Source: Coralloluteibacterium stylophorae
GTDB lineage: Bacteria; Pseudomonadota; Gammaproteobacteria; Xanthomonadales; Xanthomonadaceae
Assembly (NCBI RefSeq): GCF_018122625.2
Contig: NZ_JAGQFT020000001.1
Coordinates: 62,001 to 126,000 of the forward strand
Direction: 5' to 3'
Length of the DNA: 64,000 bases
Shown: positions 34,991 to 43,069 of the stretch, in pieces
Layout of the letters: each line of letters opens with the position of its first letter
Numbering within the stretch: the first letter of the stretch is position 1
Made by a program: the position numbers and the translations under genes
The notes under the pieces: model-generated
Told to the model about the DNA's origin: nothing
Database searches by the model: none
What the model saw: the letters and a program-made list of their open reading frames with translations, nothing else

Positions 34991-36361
34991 ATGGCCGGCG
35001 CCCCTCCGTCCCGCATCCTGTTCGCCACCGTCGGCTCCCTCGGCGACCTGTTTCCGTTCCTGGCGGTCGGGCGGGCGCTGGCCGCCCGCGGGCATGCGGT
35101 GACGGTGGCGAGCCACGCCGTGCACGCGCCGCACGTCGCCGCCGCCGGGCTCGACTTCGTCGCCGCCGGCACGCTGTCCGCGGAGGCGGCCGCCGGCCAT
35201 GTCGAGCACGCCTTCGCGCCGCTGCGCGGGCCGCGCTTCCTGGTCGACCTGGTCGCGCGCGATGCCGGGCCGGCGTATGCGGCCATCGAGCCCGTCGCGC
35301 GCGAGGCGGCGCTGATCGCGACCAGCAGCCTCGCGTTCGCCGGACAGGTCGCGGCCGAGCGCTGGGCGCGACCGTGGATGTCGGCGGTGCTGTCGCCGAT
35401 GGTGTTCCTGTCGGCGCACCAGTTCCCGCCGCTGGGTCCGTTCACGCCGCTGCATCGCGGCACGCATCCCGCGCGCGCGCAGGGACACATGCTGCGCTGG
35501 CTCGCGCAGCACGGCACCGCGGGCTGGACGCGGCCGCTGCGCCGGCTCCGGGCACGCCTCGGCCTGCCGGTGCGCAACCCGCGGGGCAATCCGCTGTTCG
35601 ATGCGCAGCACGGACCCGACGGCGTGCTCGCCCTGTTTCCCGAGGCCTTCGCGCCGCCGCAGCCGGACTGGCCGCCGGGCACCGACTGCACCGGCTTCGC
35701 GCTGTACGACAGCGACCTGCCGATGCCGGACGCGGTGCGCGGCTTCCTCGCCGCCGGACCGCCGCCGCTGGTGTTCACCCTGGGCTCGGCGGCGGTCGCG
35801 GTCGCCGGCCGCTTCTTCCACGAGAGCGTGCGCGCGGCACGCGCGGTCGGCAGGCGGGCGCTGCTGGTCGGCGCCGGCGCGCACGCGGCGGTGCCGGCGG
35901 GTGCCGACGACCTGATGGCGGTGGATGCGGTGCCCTACGAACGCGTGTTCCCGCATGCGGCCGTCCTCGTGCATCAGGGCGGCATCGGGACCTGCGCACG
36001 GGCCCTGCAGGCCGCGCGACCGATGCTGGTGGTGCCGCACGGCTTCGACCAGCCCGACAACGCCGCGCGCCTGACCGCGCTGGGCGTGGCGCGGGCGCTG
36101 CCGGCGCGTCGCTACGGCGCCGAACGCGCTGCCGCCGAACTGCGCAGCCTGCTGAGGGAGCCGGGCTTCGCCAAGCGCGCGCGCCGCGGCGCGGCGATGA
36201 CCGCGCCCGACGGCGCGACGGCCGCCGCCGACCGGATCGAGGCGACGCTGCGGCGGAACGCCGGCGCCGGCAGTGCAGGCGAGGCCGTCGCCTCGACATC
36301 GGCTGCACGACGACAGCCCGACTCTGGCGGTTCCGCCGGACCGCCACGACACCATGGGTGA
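34991..36361 (+). CDS. GT1/UGT-like glycosyltransferase
   Basis: A 456-residue glycosyltransferase of the UGT/MGT superfamily. The N-terminal half begins with the ATVGSLGDLFPFLAVGRAL acceptor-side motif; the C-terminal half has a donor-binding block VLVHQGGIGTCARALQAARPMLVVPHG, like the plant PSPG box. Members glucosylate or rhamnosylate small hydrophobic acceptors, lipids or antibiotics. The acceptor here is unknown. Its last 30 residues are low complexity, and its stop overlaps the DUF2243 start by 8 bases. Confidence 0.88.
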   Translation: MAGAPPSRILFATVGSLGDLFPFLAVGRALAARGHAVTVASHAVHAPHVAAAGLDFVAAGTLSAEAAAGHVEHAFAPLRGPRFLVDLVARDAGPAYAAIEPVAREAALIATSSLAFAGQVAAERWARPWMSAVLSPMVFLSAHQFPPLGPFTPLHRGTHPARAQGHMLRWLAQHGTAGWTRPLRRLRARLGLPVRNPRGNPLFDAQHGPDGVLALFPEAFAPPQPDWPPGTDCTGFALYDSDLPMPDAVRGFLAAGPPPLVFTLGSAAVAVAGRFFHESVRAARAVGRRALLVGAGAHAAVPAGADDLMAVDAVPYERVFPHAAVLVHQGGIGTCARALQAARPMLVVPHGFDQPDNAARLTALGVARALPARRYGAERAAAELRSLLREPGFAKRARRGAAMTAPDGATAAADRIEATLRRNAGAGSAGEAVASTSAARRQPDSGGSAGPPRHHG

Positions 36362-36833
36362 GCCGTTCGTCCCGAACGATGCGCATGCCCCCGTCCGCAC
36401 CCTGCGCGCAGCGGCGGTCCTGGGGGTGGGGCTGATGGCGGCGGTCGACGAGATCGTGTTCCACCAGATCCTGGCCTGGCACCACTTCTTCGACCGTTCC
36501 ACGCCCGCCATCGGCCTGCTCTCCGACGGCCTGCTGCACTCGGCGGAGCTGATCCTTCTGGTCGCCGGCTTCTTCCTCCTCGGCGAGCTGCGCCAGCGCG
36601 GGATGCTGGTGCGGCGCGCGGTCTGGGCGGGCCTGTTCCTGGGCGCGGGCGGCTTCCAGCTGTTCGACGGCCTGGTGGACCACAAGCTGCTGCGCCTGCA
36701 CCAGGTCCGCTACGTCGAGCCGCTGTGGCCCTACGACCTGGCCTGGAACGGCGGCGCCCTGGTGCTGCTGGCGATCGGCCTGGTGCTCGCCCGGCGCGTA
36801 CGGCGCGAAGCGGGCGGGAGCCGGGGAGCTTGA
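36354..36833 (+). CDS. DUF2243 membrane protein
   Basis: A 159-residue inner-membrane protein with four predicted helices. The block AAVDEIVFHQILAWHHFFD near residue 30 and DGLVDHKLLRLHQVR identify DUF2243; several histidines lie at membrane edges and could bind metal or haem. Start ATG at 36354 overlaps the preceding stop (ATGGGTGA). DUF2243 genes are often next to CtaG-type genes, as here, suggesting a role in copper handling or oxidase assembly, but function is unproven. Confidence 0.88.
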   Translation: MGEPFVPNDAHAPVRTLRAAAVLGVGLMAAVDEIVFHQILAWHHFFDRSTPAIGLLSDGLLHSAELILLVAGFFLLGELRQRGMLVRRAVWAGLFLGAGGFQLFDGLVDHKLLRLHQVRYVEPLWPYDLAWNGGALVLLAIGLVLARRVRREAGGSRGA

Positions 36834-37645
36834 ACCAGCACGCGCACGCCGCGGCGCCGGACGCGGCCGCGGCGCTGTTCGTGCTCCTGGTCGTGGTGCC
36901 GCTGCTGGCCCTGGGCGGCTACCTGGTGCTGGTGCTGCGCGAGCGCCGCGCGGGGCGCTGGTCGCGATGGCGGACGGCGGCCTTCGCCGGCGGCGTGCTG
37001 CTGGTGGTCGCGGTGATGGCGGGGCCGGTCGCGGCCTGGGCGCACCACGACCTGCGCGGCCACATGCTGCAGCACCTCGTGCTCGGCATGTTCGCGCCGC
37101 TCGGGCTGGTGCTCGGCGCGCCGGGCACGCTGCTGCTGCGGGCGCTGCCGGCGGTCGCGGCGCGGCGGGTGGTCGGCTTCTTCGGGGCGCCGCCGCTGCG
37201 CGTGCTGGTGCATCCGCTGACCGCGCTCCTGCTCGACATCGGCGGCATGTACGTGCTCTACCTCACGCCGCTGTTCGCGCTGGGCATGTCCGACCCGGTG
37301 CTGCACGTGCTGCTGCACGTCCATTTCCTGGTCTCCGGCTACCTCTTCGCCTGGGCCATCGCCGGTCCCGATCCGGCGCCGCACCGCCCGGGCGCGGCGA
37401 TGCGGCTGGCGGTGCTGTTCGTCGGCACCGCCGCGCACGCGAACCTCGGCAAGCTCATGTACGGCTACGGGTTCCCGCGCGGTACCGGCGTCGGGAGGGC
37501 CGAGCTCGAATCCGCGGCGCAGTGGATGTACTACGGCGGCGACCTCGCCGAACTGCTGCTGACGGTGGCCTTCTTCGCCGCCTGGTTCGCCCGCCGCCGG
37601 CGGCGCGACCGTGGCGGCGCCGGGCCGGACCTCGCGCCGGCGTGA
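36830..37645 (+). CDS. CtaG-type cytochrome c oxidase assembly membrane protein
   Basis: A 271-residue polytopic protein with about seven helices of the caa3-type CtaG family (unrelated to Cox11). Histidine pairs in AWAHHDLRGHMLQHLVLGM and LLHVHFLVSGYLFAW are typical. It starts at TTG sharing bases with the DUF2243 stop (TTGA), with GGGGAG just upstream, so it depends on translational coupling. By family it assists copper insertion into terminal oxidases or periplasmic copper supply. No oxidase gene lies in this window. Confidence 0.88.
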   Translation: MNQHAHAAAPDAAAALFVLLVVVPLLALGGYLVLVLRERRAGRWSRWRTAAFAGGVLLVVAVMAGPVAAWAHHDLRGHMLQHLVLGMFAPLGLVLGAPGTLLLRALPAVAARRVVGFFGAPPLRVLVHPLTALLLDIGGMYVLYLTPLFALGMSDPVLHVLLHVHFLVSGYLFAWAIAGPDPAPHRPGAAMRLAVLFVGTAAHANLGKLMYGYGFPRGTGVGRAELESAAQWMYYGGDLAELLLTVAFFAAWFARRRRRDRGGAGPDLAPA

Positions 37646-37657
37646 GCGCCCGCGCCC

Positions 37658-39430
37658 TTACTCGAGCGGCCGCTCGACCCTGAGCACGGGATAGAGGTCG
37701 AGGCGCTCGTCCCAGGCGCTGTGGCGGCGATAGAAGAAGTCGAGCCGCGCCTGCGGGTCGGCGGCGAAGCCCGGATCCCGCAGCCTGGCCTCGAACGCGC
37801 GGCGCACGGCCGGGTCGCGCAGCATGTCGCGGGCGACGTCCTCGGCCACGTAGTCCTCCATGTATTCCTTGCGCTCGAAGGCGTTGTTGAACTCGCCCCA
37901 GGCGGCCAGCGAATCCGGCGCCTGCGGTTCCAGCAGGGCCATCGCCAGGCGCGCGCGCGGCTGCGCGATCGGCACGAACAGCGCACCCGCGCCGACGTCC
38001 TGGGCCTCGGGTGCCCAGCCGCCGGCGAGGGTCGCACGCTGGTGGCCCTCGAACGGACGCGCGCCGAACGCCACCGAAGTGGCGCGGAAGACCTCGGTCG
38101 CGGCCTGCGGATGCGCGCCCTGCAGGGTCGAGAAGATCACCCCATGGTGGCGAAGCTTCTCGCCGACCCAGGCGGCGTGCGCGGCGGGGACGACATAGCC
38201 CGCCCCCGGCGCTGCCACCTCGACGCTGGGTTCGACCGCGGTGCGCAGCGGCACGCGCCAGACCTGCGGCGTCGTTTCGTCGTAGCGGGTCATGGTCGCG
38301 CCCGAGACGTCGGACGGCGTCCGCGTGTAGGCATAGCCGCGGAATTCGATTGTCCGCGCCGGGCCTGCGACGGCCCAGTCCAGCGGCACCGGGGTGCCGG
38401 CGAGCGCCTGCGCGCGGCGATCGGCGGCCTGCGCGACCCGGCGCCAGCGCGCGCCATGCTCGGCCATCAGCTCGAGCACCGCGACGATGGTGTTGCGGGT
38501 GGTGCGCACGCGCTCTGGGTAGGGCTTCCAGCTGTGCGTCTCCACCAGCATGCCGAGCCGGTTGGCGAGCACCATGAAGCCGTTGGAGAACCGCGGCGTC
38601 GGCACGCCGTCCTCGAAGCCCGAGGACGGGTCGTCGCCGACGACGAAGGAGGGATAGAAGTCCAGCGGCAGCGAGCCCTCGTCGCGCAGCGCCGCGATGA
38701 CACCGTCGCGGAACTGCCGCCCGACCTCGCGCAGCGGCACGTCGCCGGATTTCACCGGCTCGACCTGGATCGAGACGTCGTGCTCGAACTGGGCGCCATC
38801 GGTGGCGTGCAGGTCGACCAGCGCGAGCACGTCCCAGCGCCGCATCAGGGCCAGCATCGCCTGCATCTCCGGCGCGTCGGCCTTGAGGTAGTCGCGGTTG
38901 AGGTTGAGGTTCTGCGCGGTCGTGCGCCAGCCCATCTCCTCGGGGCCGCGCTGGTTCGGGCGGTTCCAGGCGGCGAAGCGCTCGTGGCCGTCGACGTTGA
39001 ACACCGGCACGAACAGCAGCACCTGGCGCCCGAGCGCGCCCGGCGCCGCCTCGCCGTCCAGGAGCTGGCGCAGGGCGAGGAAGCCGGCGTCCTTGCCGTC
39101 GATCTCGCCGGCGTGGATCCCGCCCTGGATCAGGGTGACCGGCAGGCCCTGCGCCTGTGCGGCCTCCGGCGTCAGCGCACCGCTGCGGCTGGCGACCAGG
39201 ACCAGCATCGGCCGGCCCTCGGGGGTGGTGCCGAAGCGCTCGCAGCGCACCGCGTCGGGATGCCGCGCGGCGAAGGCCTCGCACAGCGCGATCGTCTCCT
39301 CGTAGCGGCCGGTGCGCTGGAATCCGGAGCGTTCGGCCACGGTGGTCAGCGGCGCATCGGCGGCAGGCGCGGCGACCGGCAGCAGGAGGGAGGCGGCGAG
39401 GGCGGCGGCGAGCACGGTGCGTGGCTGCAT
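37658..39430 (-). CDS. M14 family zinc carboxypeptidase, exported
   Basis: A 590-residue secreted peptidase. Residues 1-24 form a signal peptide (MQPRTVLAAALAASLLLPVAAPA). The M14 domain has the zinc ligands in GGIHAGEIDGKD, the arginine/asparagine block LNLNRDYLKAD, the third ligand His in LVDLHATDG and the catalytic glutamate region MLVETHSWKPY. The C-terminal half is a family-specific extension. It would cleave C-terminal residues from peptides in the periplasm or outside. An in-frame ATG 33 bases earlier is possible, but the chosen start begins the signal peptide directly. Confidence 0.9.
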   Translation of the reverse strand: MQPRTVLAAALAASLLLPVAAPAADAPLTTVAERSGFQRTGRYEETIALCEAFAARHPDAVRCERFGTTPEGRPMLVLVASRSGALTPEAAQAQGLPVTLIQGGIHAGEIDGKDAGFLALRQLLDGEAAPGALGRQVLLFVPVFNVDGHERFAAWNRPNQRGPEEMGWRTTAQNLNLNRDYLKADAPEMQAMLALMRRWDVLALVDLHATDGAQFEHDVSIQVEPVKSGDVPLREVGRQFRDGVIAALRDEGSLPLDFYPSFVVGDDPSSGFEDGVPTPRFSNGFMVLANRLGMLVETHSWKPYPERVRTTRNTIVAVLELMAEHGARWRRVAQAADRRAQALAGTPVPLDWAVAGPARTIEFRGYAYTRTPSDVSGATMTRYDETTPQVWRVPLRTAVEPSVEVAAPGAGYVVPAAHAAWVGEKLRHHGVIFSTLQGAHPQAATEVFRATSVAFGARPFEGHQRATLAGGWAPEAQDVGAGALFVPIAQPRARLAMALLEPQAPDSLAAWGEFNNAFERKEYMEDYVAEDVARDMLRDPAVRRAFEARLRDPGFAADPQARLDFFYRRHSAWDERLDLYPVLRVERPLE

Positions 39431-39565
39431 GGGCGGCGGGCTGGATGGGGACGGACCGGCCATGGTACGTGCCCGTGCGGGCGGGTGCGGCCCGGACGCG
39501 CCGTCGCCCGCGCATCACCGCACCGCCGTATCCTGCGCGGCCCTGGCCTGCCGCGGAGTCCGCCG

Positions 39566-40234
39566 ATGATCGTCGTCCATCACCTCGACAACTCGCGCTC
39601 GCAGCGCGTCGTCTGGCTGCTGGAGGAGCTCGGCCTCGACTATTCGATCCGCGAGTACAGGCGCGGCAAGGACATGCGCGCGCCCGAGTCGCTGAAGCAG
39701 GTGCACCCGCTGGGCAAGGCGCCGGTGCTGGAGGACGGCGGCGTGGTCGTCGCCGAGTCCGGGGCGATCATCGAGTACCTGCTGCAGCGCTACGACACGG
39801 AAGGGCGGCTGGCGCCGCCGCGCGACAGCGAGGACGGGCGGCGCTTCACCTACTGGCTGCACTTCGCGGAGGGCTCGCTGATGCCGCCGCTGCTGCTCAC
39901 CCTGGTGTTCGGTCAGGTCAAGGCCAGGGCGCCGGCGCTGGTGCGGCCGATCGCGCGCGGCATCGCCGACAAGGTGCTGGGCGGGTTCGTCCGCCCGCAG
40001 CTGTCCGCGCAGTTCGACTTCATGGAACGCACGCTGGCCGGGCAGGCCTGGTTCGCCGGCGAGCGCTTCAGCGCCGCCGACATCCAGATGAGCTTCCCGC
40101 TGGAGGCCGCGGCCGCCCGCGGCGGCCTCGACCAGCGCTACCCGCACCTGCGCGGGTTCCTGGCGCGGATACGCGAGCGGCCCGCGTGGAAGCGGGCCGC
40201 TGAGAAGGGTGGAGAGTTCGGCGCACTCGGCTGA
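39566..40234 (+). CDS. glutathione S-transferase
   Basis: A 222-residue cytosolic protein. The N-terminal thioredoxin-fold domain has the active-site region HLDNSRSQRVVWLLEELGLDY, the cis-proline in KAPVLEDGG and the glutathione-contacting ESGAIIEYLL. The C-terminal helical domain ends with a capping-like FSAADIQMSF. It conjugates or reduces small electrophiles with glutathione; the class is closest to the yeast Gtt1-like group. Divergent from the M14 gene and convergent with the small protein gene that follows. Confidence 0.92.
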   Translation: MIVVHHLDNSRSQRVVWLLEELGLDYSIREYRRGKDMRAPESLKQVHPLGKAPVLEDGGVVVAESGAIIEYLLQRYDTEGRLAPPRDSEDGRRFTYWLHFAEGSLMPPLLLTLVFGQVKARAPALVRPIARGIADKVLGGFVRPQLSAQFDFMERTLAGQAWFAGERFSAADIQMSFPLEAAAARGGLDQRYPHLRGFLARIRERPAWKRAAEKGGEFGALG

Positions 40235-40244
40235 GCGCGGTGCT

Positions 40245-40424
40245 TCAGGCGCCGCTTTCCGGCTTCTTGTCGCCGACGCCGCCTTCGGGATTCTCGAAGT
40301 TCTTCGCCGGCTTCGGCGCCGGCTGCTGGGCCTCGTCCCTGGTGCCCGCCTCCTCTTCGGCGTAGCCGGGATTCTGGTCCTTGCGGTGGTCGGTGGAGAT
40401 GCCGGGTGCGGGGGGCTTGTTCAT
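40245..40424 (-). CDS. small hydrophilic, probably disordered protein (59 aa)
   Basis: A 59-residue protein (MNKPPAPGIS...KKPESGA) rich in P, E, K, D, G and A, without hydrophobic stretches. The family is not recognised. Its stop lies 10 bp from that of the convergent glutathione transferase. Composition parallels the 60-residue protein at 887-1069, though the sequences do not align well. No function is assigned. Confidence 0.55.
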   Translation of the reverse strand: MNKPPAPGISTDHRKDQNPGYAEEEAGTRDEAQQPAPKPAKNFENPEGGVGDKKPESGA

Positions 40425-40680
40425 GGGCTGCCTCGTCGAAATCGCCGCGGGGAGGGCGGCACGTCGCATGCTGGGACGGGGGGCGTGGGCGGTGCGTCAG
40501 TGCGCGGCGACGTTGACGGGACGCTCGCCCGTGCGCTGCCATCGTGCCCGGCGCCCGCCCACCCCGGCGCACTGGAGCAACGATGCGCGACGCCCGCATG
40601 CGCCCGACCCGATCCGTGCACGGCCACCGCCGTGCTCCCGTCTCCGGTTCCACCGGACCTTCCATGGCCGGGGGAACGCC

Positions 40681-42372
40681 ATGAGCGACAACGGCAATCC
40701 CAGCGGCATGCGCCGCTACCTCGACATCGCGCGGCTCCTGATGCGCTACCGCAAGGCCGGGCTGTTCAACGGCCTGAGCCTCGACGACGCGGCCCTGGCC
40801 GCGACCGTCGAGGGCGAGGCCCAGGCGCCGGAAGAACCCGGGCAGCTCGCTGCCGACCTCGAGGCGCTCGGTCCCACCTTCATCAAGCTCGGGCAGTCGC
40901 TGTCGACCCGGCCCGACCTGGTGCCGCCGCCCTACATGGCGGCTCTGGAACGCATGCAGGACGACGTCGCCCCGGTGCCGTTCGAAGCGATCCGCGAGCA
41001 GGTCGAGAGCGAGCTCGGAGTGCGCCTGAGCAAGGCGTTCGAGACGTTCGACGAGAAGCCGCTGGCCGCCGCTTCGCTGGCGCAGGTGCACGCGGCGACC
41101 CTCCGCGGTGGGCGGCGGGTGGCGGTCAAGGTCCAGCGGCCCGGCATCGACGGCATCATCCGCAGCGACCTCGCGCTGCTGGCGCGCCTGGCGGGCACGG
41201 TCGACCGGGTCTCGGATGTCGGCCGCCGCTACCGCTTCGCCGACTGGGTGGCGGAGTTCCGCAAGACCCTGGTCGCCGAGCTCGACTACCGGATCGAGGC
41301 CGAGAACCTCGCGCGCTTCGCCGAGAACCTCGAGAGCTATCCCGAGCTGCGCGTGCCCAGGCCGGTGTGGGACCTGAGCAGCACGCGGGTGCTGACCATG
41401 GACCTGCTCGACGGGGCCAAGATCACCCGCGTCGCCGACCTCAGGCGCATGGAGGAACCGCTGGAGCGGCTGGCCGAGACGCTGATGCGGGCCTACCTGG
41501 ACCAGGTGTTCGTGCACGGCCTGATCCACGCCGATCCGCATCCCGGCAACGTGCTGCTGATGCAGGACAACACCCTGGCGCTGCTCGACCTGGGCATGGT
41601 CGCGCACGTGCCGCCGCGCATGCGCGACCGCCTGCTCAAGCTGATCCTGGCTGCGGTCGACGACCGCGGCGAGGAGGTCGCAGAGCTGTTCATGGCGATC
41701 GGCACGCGGCTGCAGGACTTCCGCGAGACCGAGTTCATCCGCGAGGCCGGGCGCCTGATCGCGCAGTACTGCAACCTGTCGGACTCCGATCTCATGTCCG
41801 AAGGACGGATGGTGATGGAGCTGACCCGGGTGGGCGCGGCGCACGGCCTGCGCACGCCGCCGGAGCTGACCCTGCTGGCCAAGACCCTGCTCAATCTCGA
41901 GGCGGTGTCGCGCGCGCTCGGCCCCGAGATGAACGTGCGCCGCGTGGTCGAGCAGCACCTGCAGAGCGTGATGCGCAAACGCATGATGCGCTCGTTCTCG
42001 CCCTCGGCGATCGCCAGCGAGATGATGGAGATGCAGGAACTCACCCGCGACATGCCGCGGCGGGTGTCCTCGATCCTGAACCTGCTCTCCGAGAACCGGC
42101 TGCGCGTGCACCTGGCCGGGCTCGAGGAGACCTACCTCATGGAGAGCCTGCAGAAGATCGCCAACCGCATCTGCGCGGGCGTGATCATCGCGGCGCTGAT
42201 CGTGGGCGCGGCGATGATGATGAGCGTCGACACCGACCTCCGCCTGTTCGGCTATCCGGCGCTGGCGCTGGCGCTGTTCCTGCTGGCGGCGGCCTTCGGC
42301 GTGGTGCTGGTGGCGACGATGCTGTTCACCGACCGCAAGGCGCGCCCGCGCGAACGCAGCGGCCCGGGCTGA
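40681..42372 (+). CDS. AarF/UbiB family atypical kinase
   Basis: A 563-residue protein-kinase-like ATPase of the ADCK/UbiB family. It has the invariant KxGQ region in PTFIKLGQSLSTRPDLVPP, the Ala-rich loop PLAAASLAQVHAA, the invariant Lys in VAVKVQRPG, the catalytic block HADPHPGN and the metal Asp in LLDLGMVA. Two C-terminal transmembrane helices (about 495-555) anchor it to the inner membrane. Family members support ubiquinone synthesis. No other ubi gene is nearby, so it may be a paralogue rather than the main UbiB. Confidence 0.92.
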   Translation: MSDNGNPSGMRRYLDIARLLMRYRKAGLFNGLSLDDAALAATVEGEAQAPEEPGQLAADLEALGPTFIKLGQSLSTRPDLVPPPYMAALERMQDDVAPVPFEAIREQVESELGVRLSKAFETFDEKPLAAASLAQVHAATLRGGRRVAVKVQRPGIDGIIRSDLALLARLAGTVDRVSDVGRRYRFADWVAEFRKTLVAELDYRIEAENLARFAENLESYPELRVPRPVWDLSSTRVLTMDLLDGAKITRVADLRRMEEPLERLAETLMRAYLDQVFVHGLIHADPHPGNVLLMQDNTLALLDLGMVAHVPPRMRDRLLKLILAAVDDRGEEVAELFMAIGTRLQDFRETEFIREAGRLIAQYCNLSDSDLMSEGRMVMELTRVGAAHGLRTPPELTLLAKTLLNLEAVSRALGPEMNVRRVVEQHLQSVMRKRMMRSFSPSAIASEMMEMQELTRDMPRRVSSILNLLSENRLRVHLAGLEETYLMESLQKIANRICAGVIIAALIVGAAMMMSVDTDLRLFGYPALALALFLLAAAFGVVLVATMLFTDRKARPRERSGPG

Positions 42373-42379
42373 GGGCGCG

Positions 42380-42414
42380 GCGGCCGGCCGGTCTCCAGTA
42401 GACTTGCCGGCCGC
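42380..42414. terminator. hairpin between UbiB-like kinase and rhomboid genes
   Basis: GCGGCCGGC (42380-42388) pairs with GCCGGCCGC (42406-42414) over a 17-nt loop, right after the kinase stop codon. There is no strong U-tract, so it may be an attenuating or RNA-stabilising hairpin rather than a full terminator. Confidence 0.45.
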
Positions 42415-42436
42415 TCCTACGGGCCTCGTCCAGCGC

Positions 42437-43045
42437 ATGTTCGTCACCCTCGGCATCATCGTCGTCACCTGCGCGGTGACCATCCTCGGCTGGAAGAACC
42501 CGCGGCTGATCGCGCGCCTGATCCTGTGGCCGCCGGCGGTGCGCAAGGCGCACCAGTACGACCGCCTGGTGACCTCGGGCTTCATCCACGCCGACGTCGC
42601 CCACCTCGCGTTCAACATGATCACGCTGTTCTTCTTCGGCCGCATCATGGAGCAGGTGCTGGGCCAGCTGATCGGGCCGGTAGGCTTCGCGCTGTTCTAC
42701 CTGAGCGCGCTGCTGGTCTCCTCGCTGCCGAGCTACCTCAAGCACCGCGCCGACCCGAACTACCGCAGCCTCGGCGCCTCCGGCGCGGTGACCTCGGTGC
42801 TGTTCGCCTTCATCCTGGTCGACCCGTGGTCGCTGATCTTCGTGTTCTTCCTGCCGGTGCCGGCGATCGTCTACGCCGTGTTCTACGTCGGCTACAGCAT
42901 CTACATGGACCGCAAGGGCGGCGACAACATCAACCACAGCGCGCATCTGGCCGGCGCGATCTACGGCGTGCTGTTCATGCTGCTGCTGGAGCCGCGCGTC
43001 CTCGGGCACTTCCTGAGCGTGCTGGCCCAGCCGCGGTTCGGCTGA
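42437..43045 (+). CDS. rhomboid family intramembrane serine protease
   Basis: A 202-residue protein with six predicted transmembrane helices. The catalytic dyad is Ser115 in RSLGASGAVTS and His170 in NHSAHLAGA; the HADVAHLAFNMITLFFFG segment is the oxyanion-side helix. It cleaves single-span membrane proteins within the bilayer. Smaller and without the N-terminal cytosolic domain of GlpG. Substrate is unknown. It follows the UbiB-like kinase on the same strand after a hairpin. Confidence 0.93.
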   Translation: MFVTLGIIVVTCAVTILGWKNPRLIARLILWPPAVRKAHQYDRLVTSGFIHADVAHLAFNMITLFFFGRIMEQVLGQLIGPVGFALFYLSALLVSSLPSYLKHRADPNYRSLGASGAVTSVLFAFILVDPWSLIFVFFLPVPAIVYAVFYVGYSIYMDRKGGDNINHSAHLAGAIYGVLFMLLLEPRVLGHFLSVLAQPRFG

Positions 43046-43069
43046 GCCGGCAGGCGCGGCCGCACGGGC

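Noticed and set aside
40138-42648. 836-codon open frame opposite the UbiB-like kinase
   Set aside because: The kinase motifs on the + strand are complete; this frame has no domain and spans several genes.
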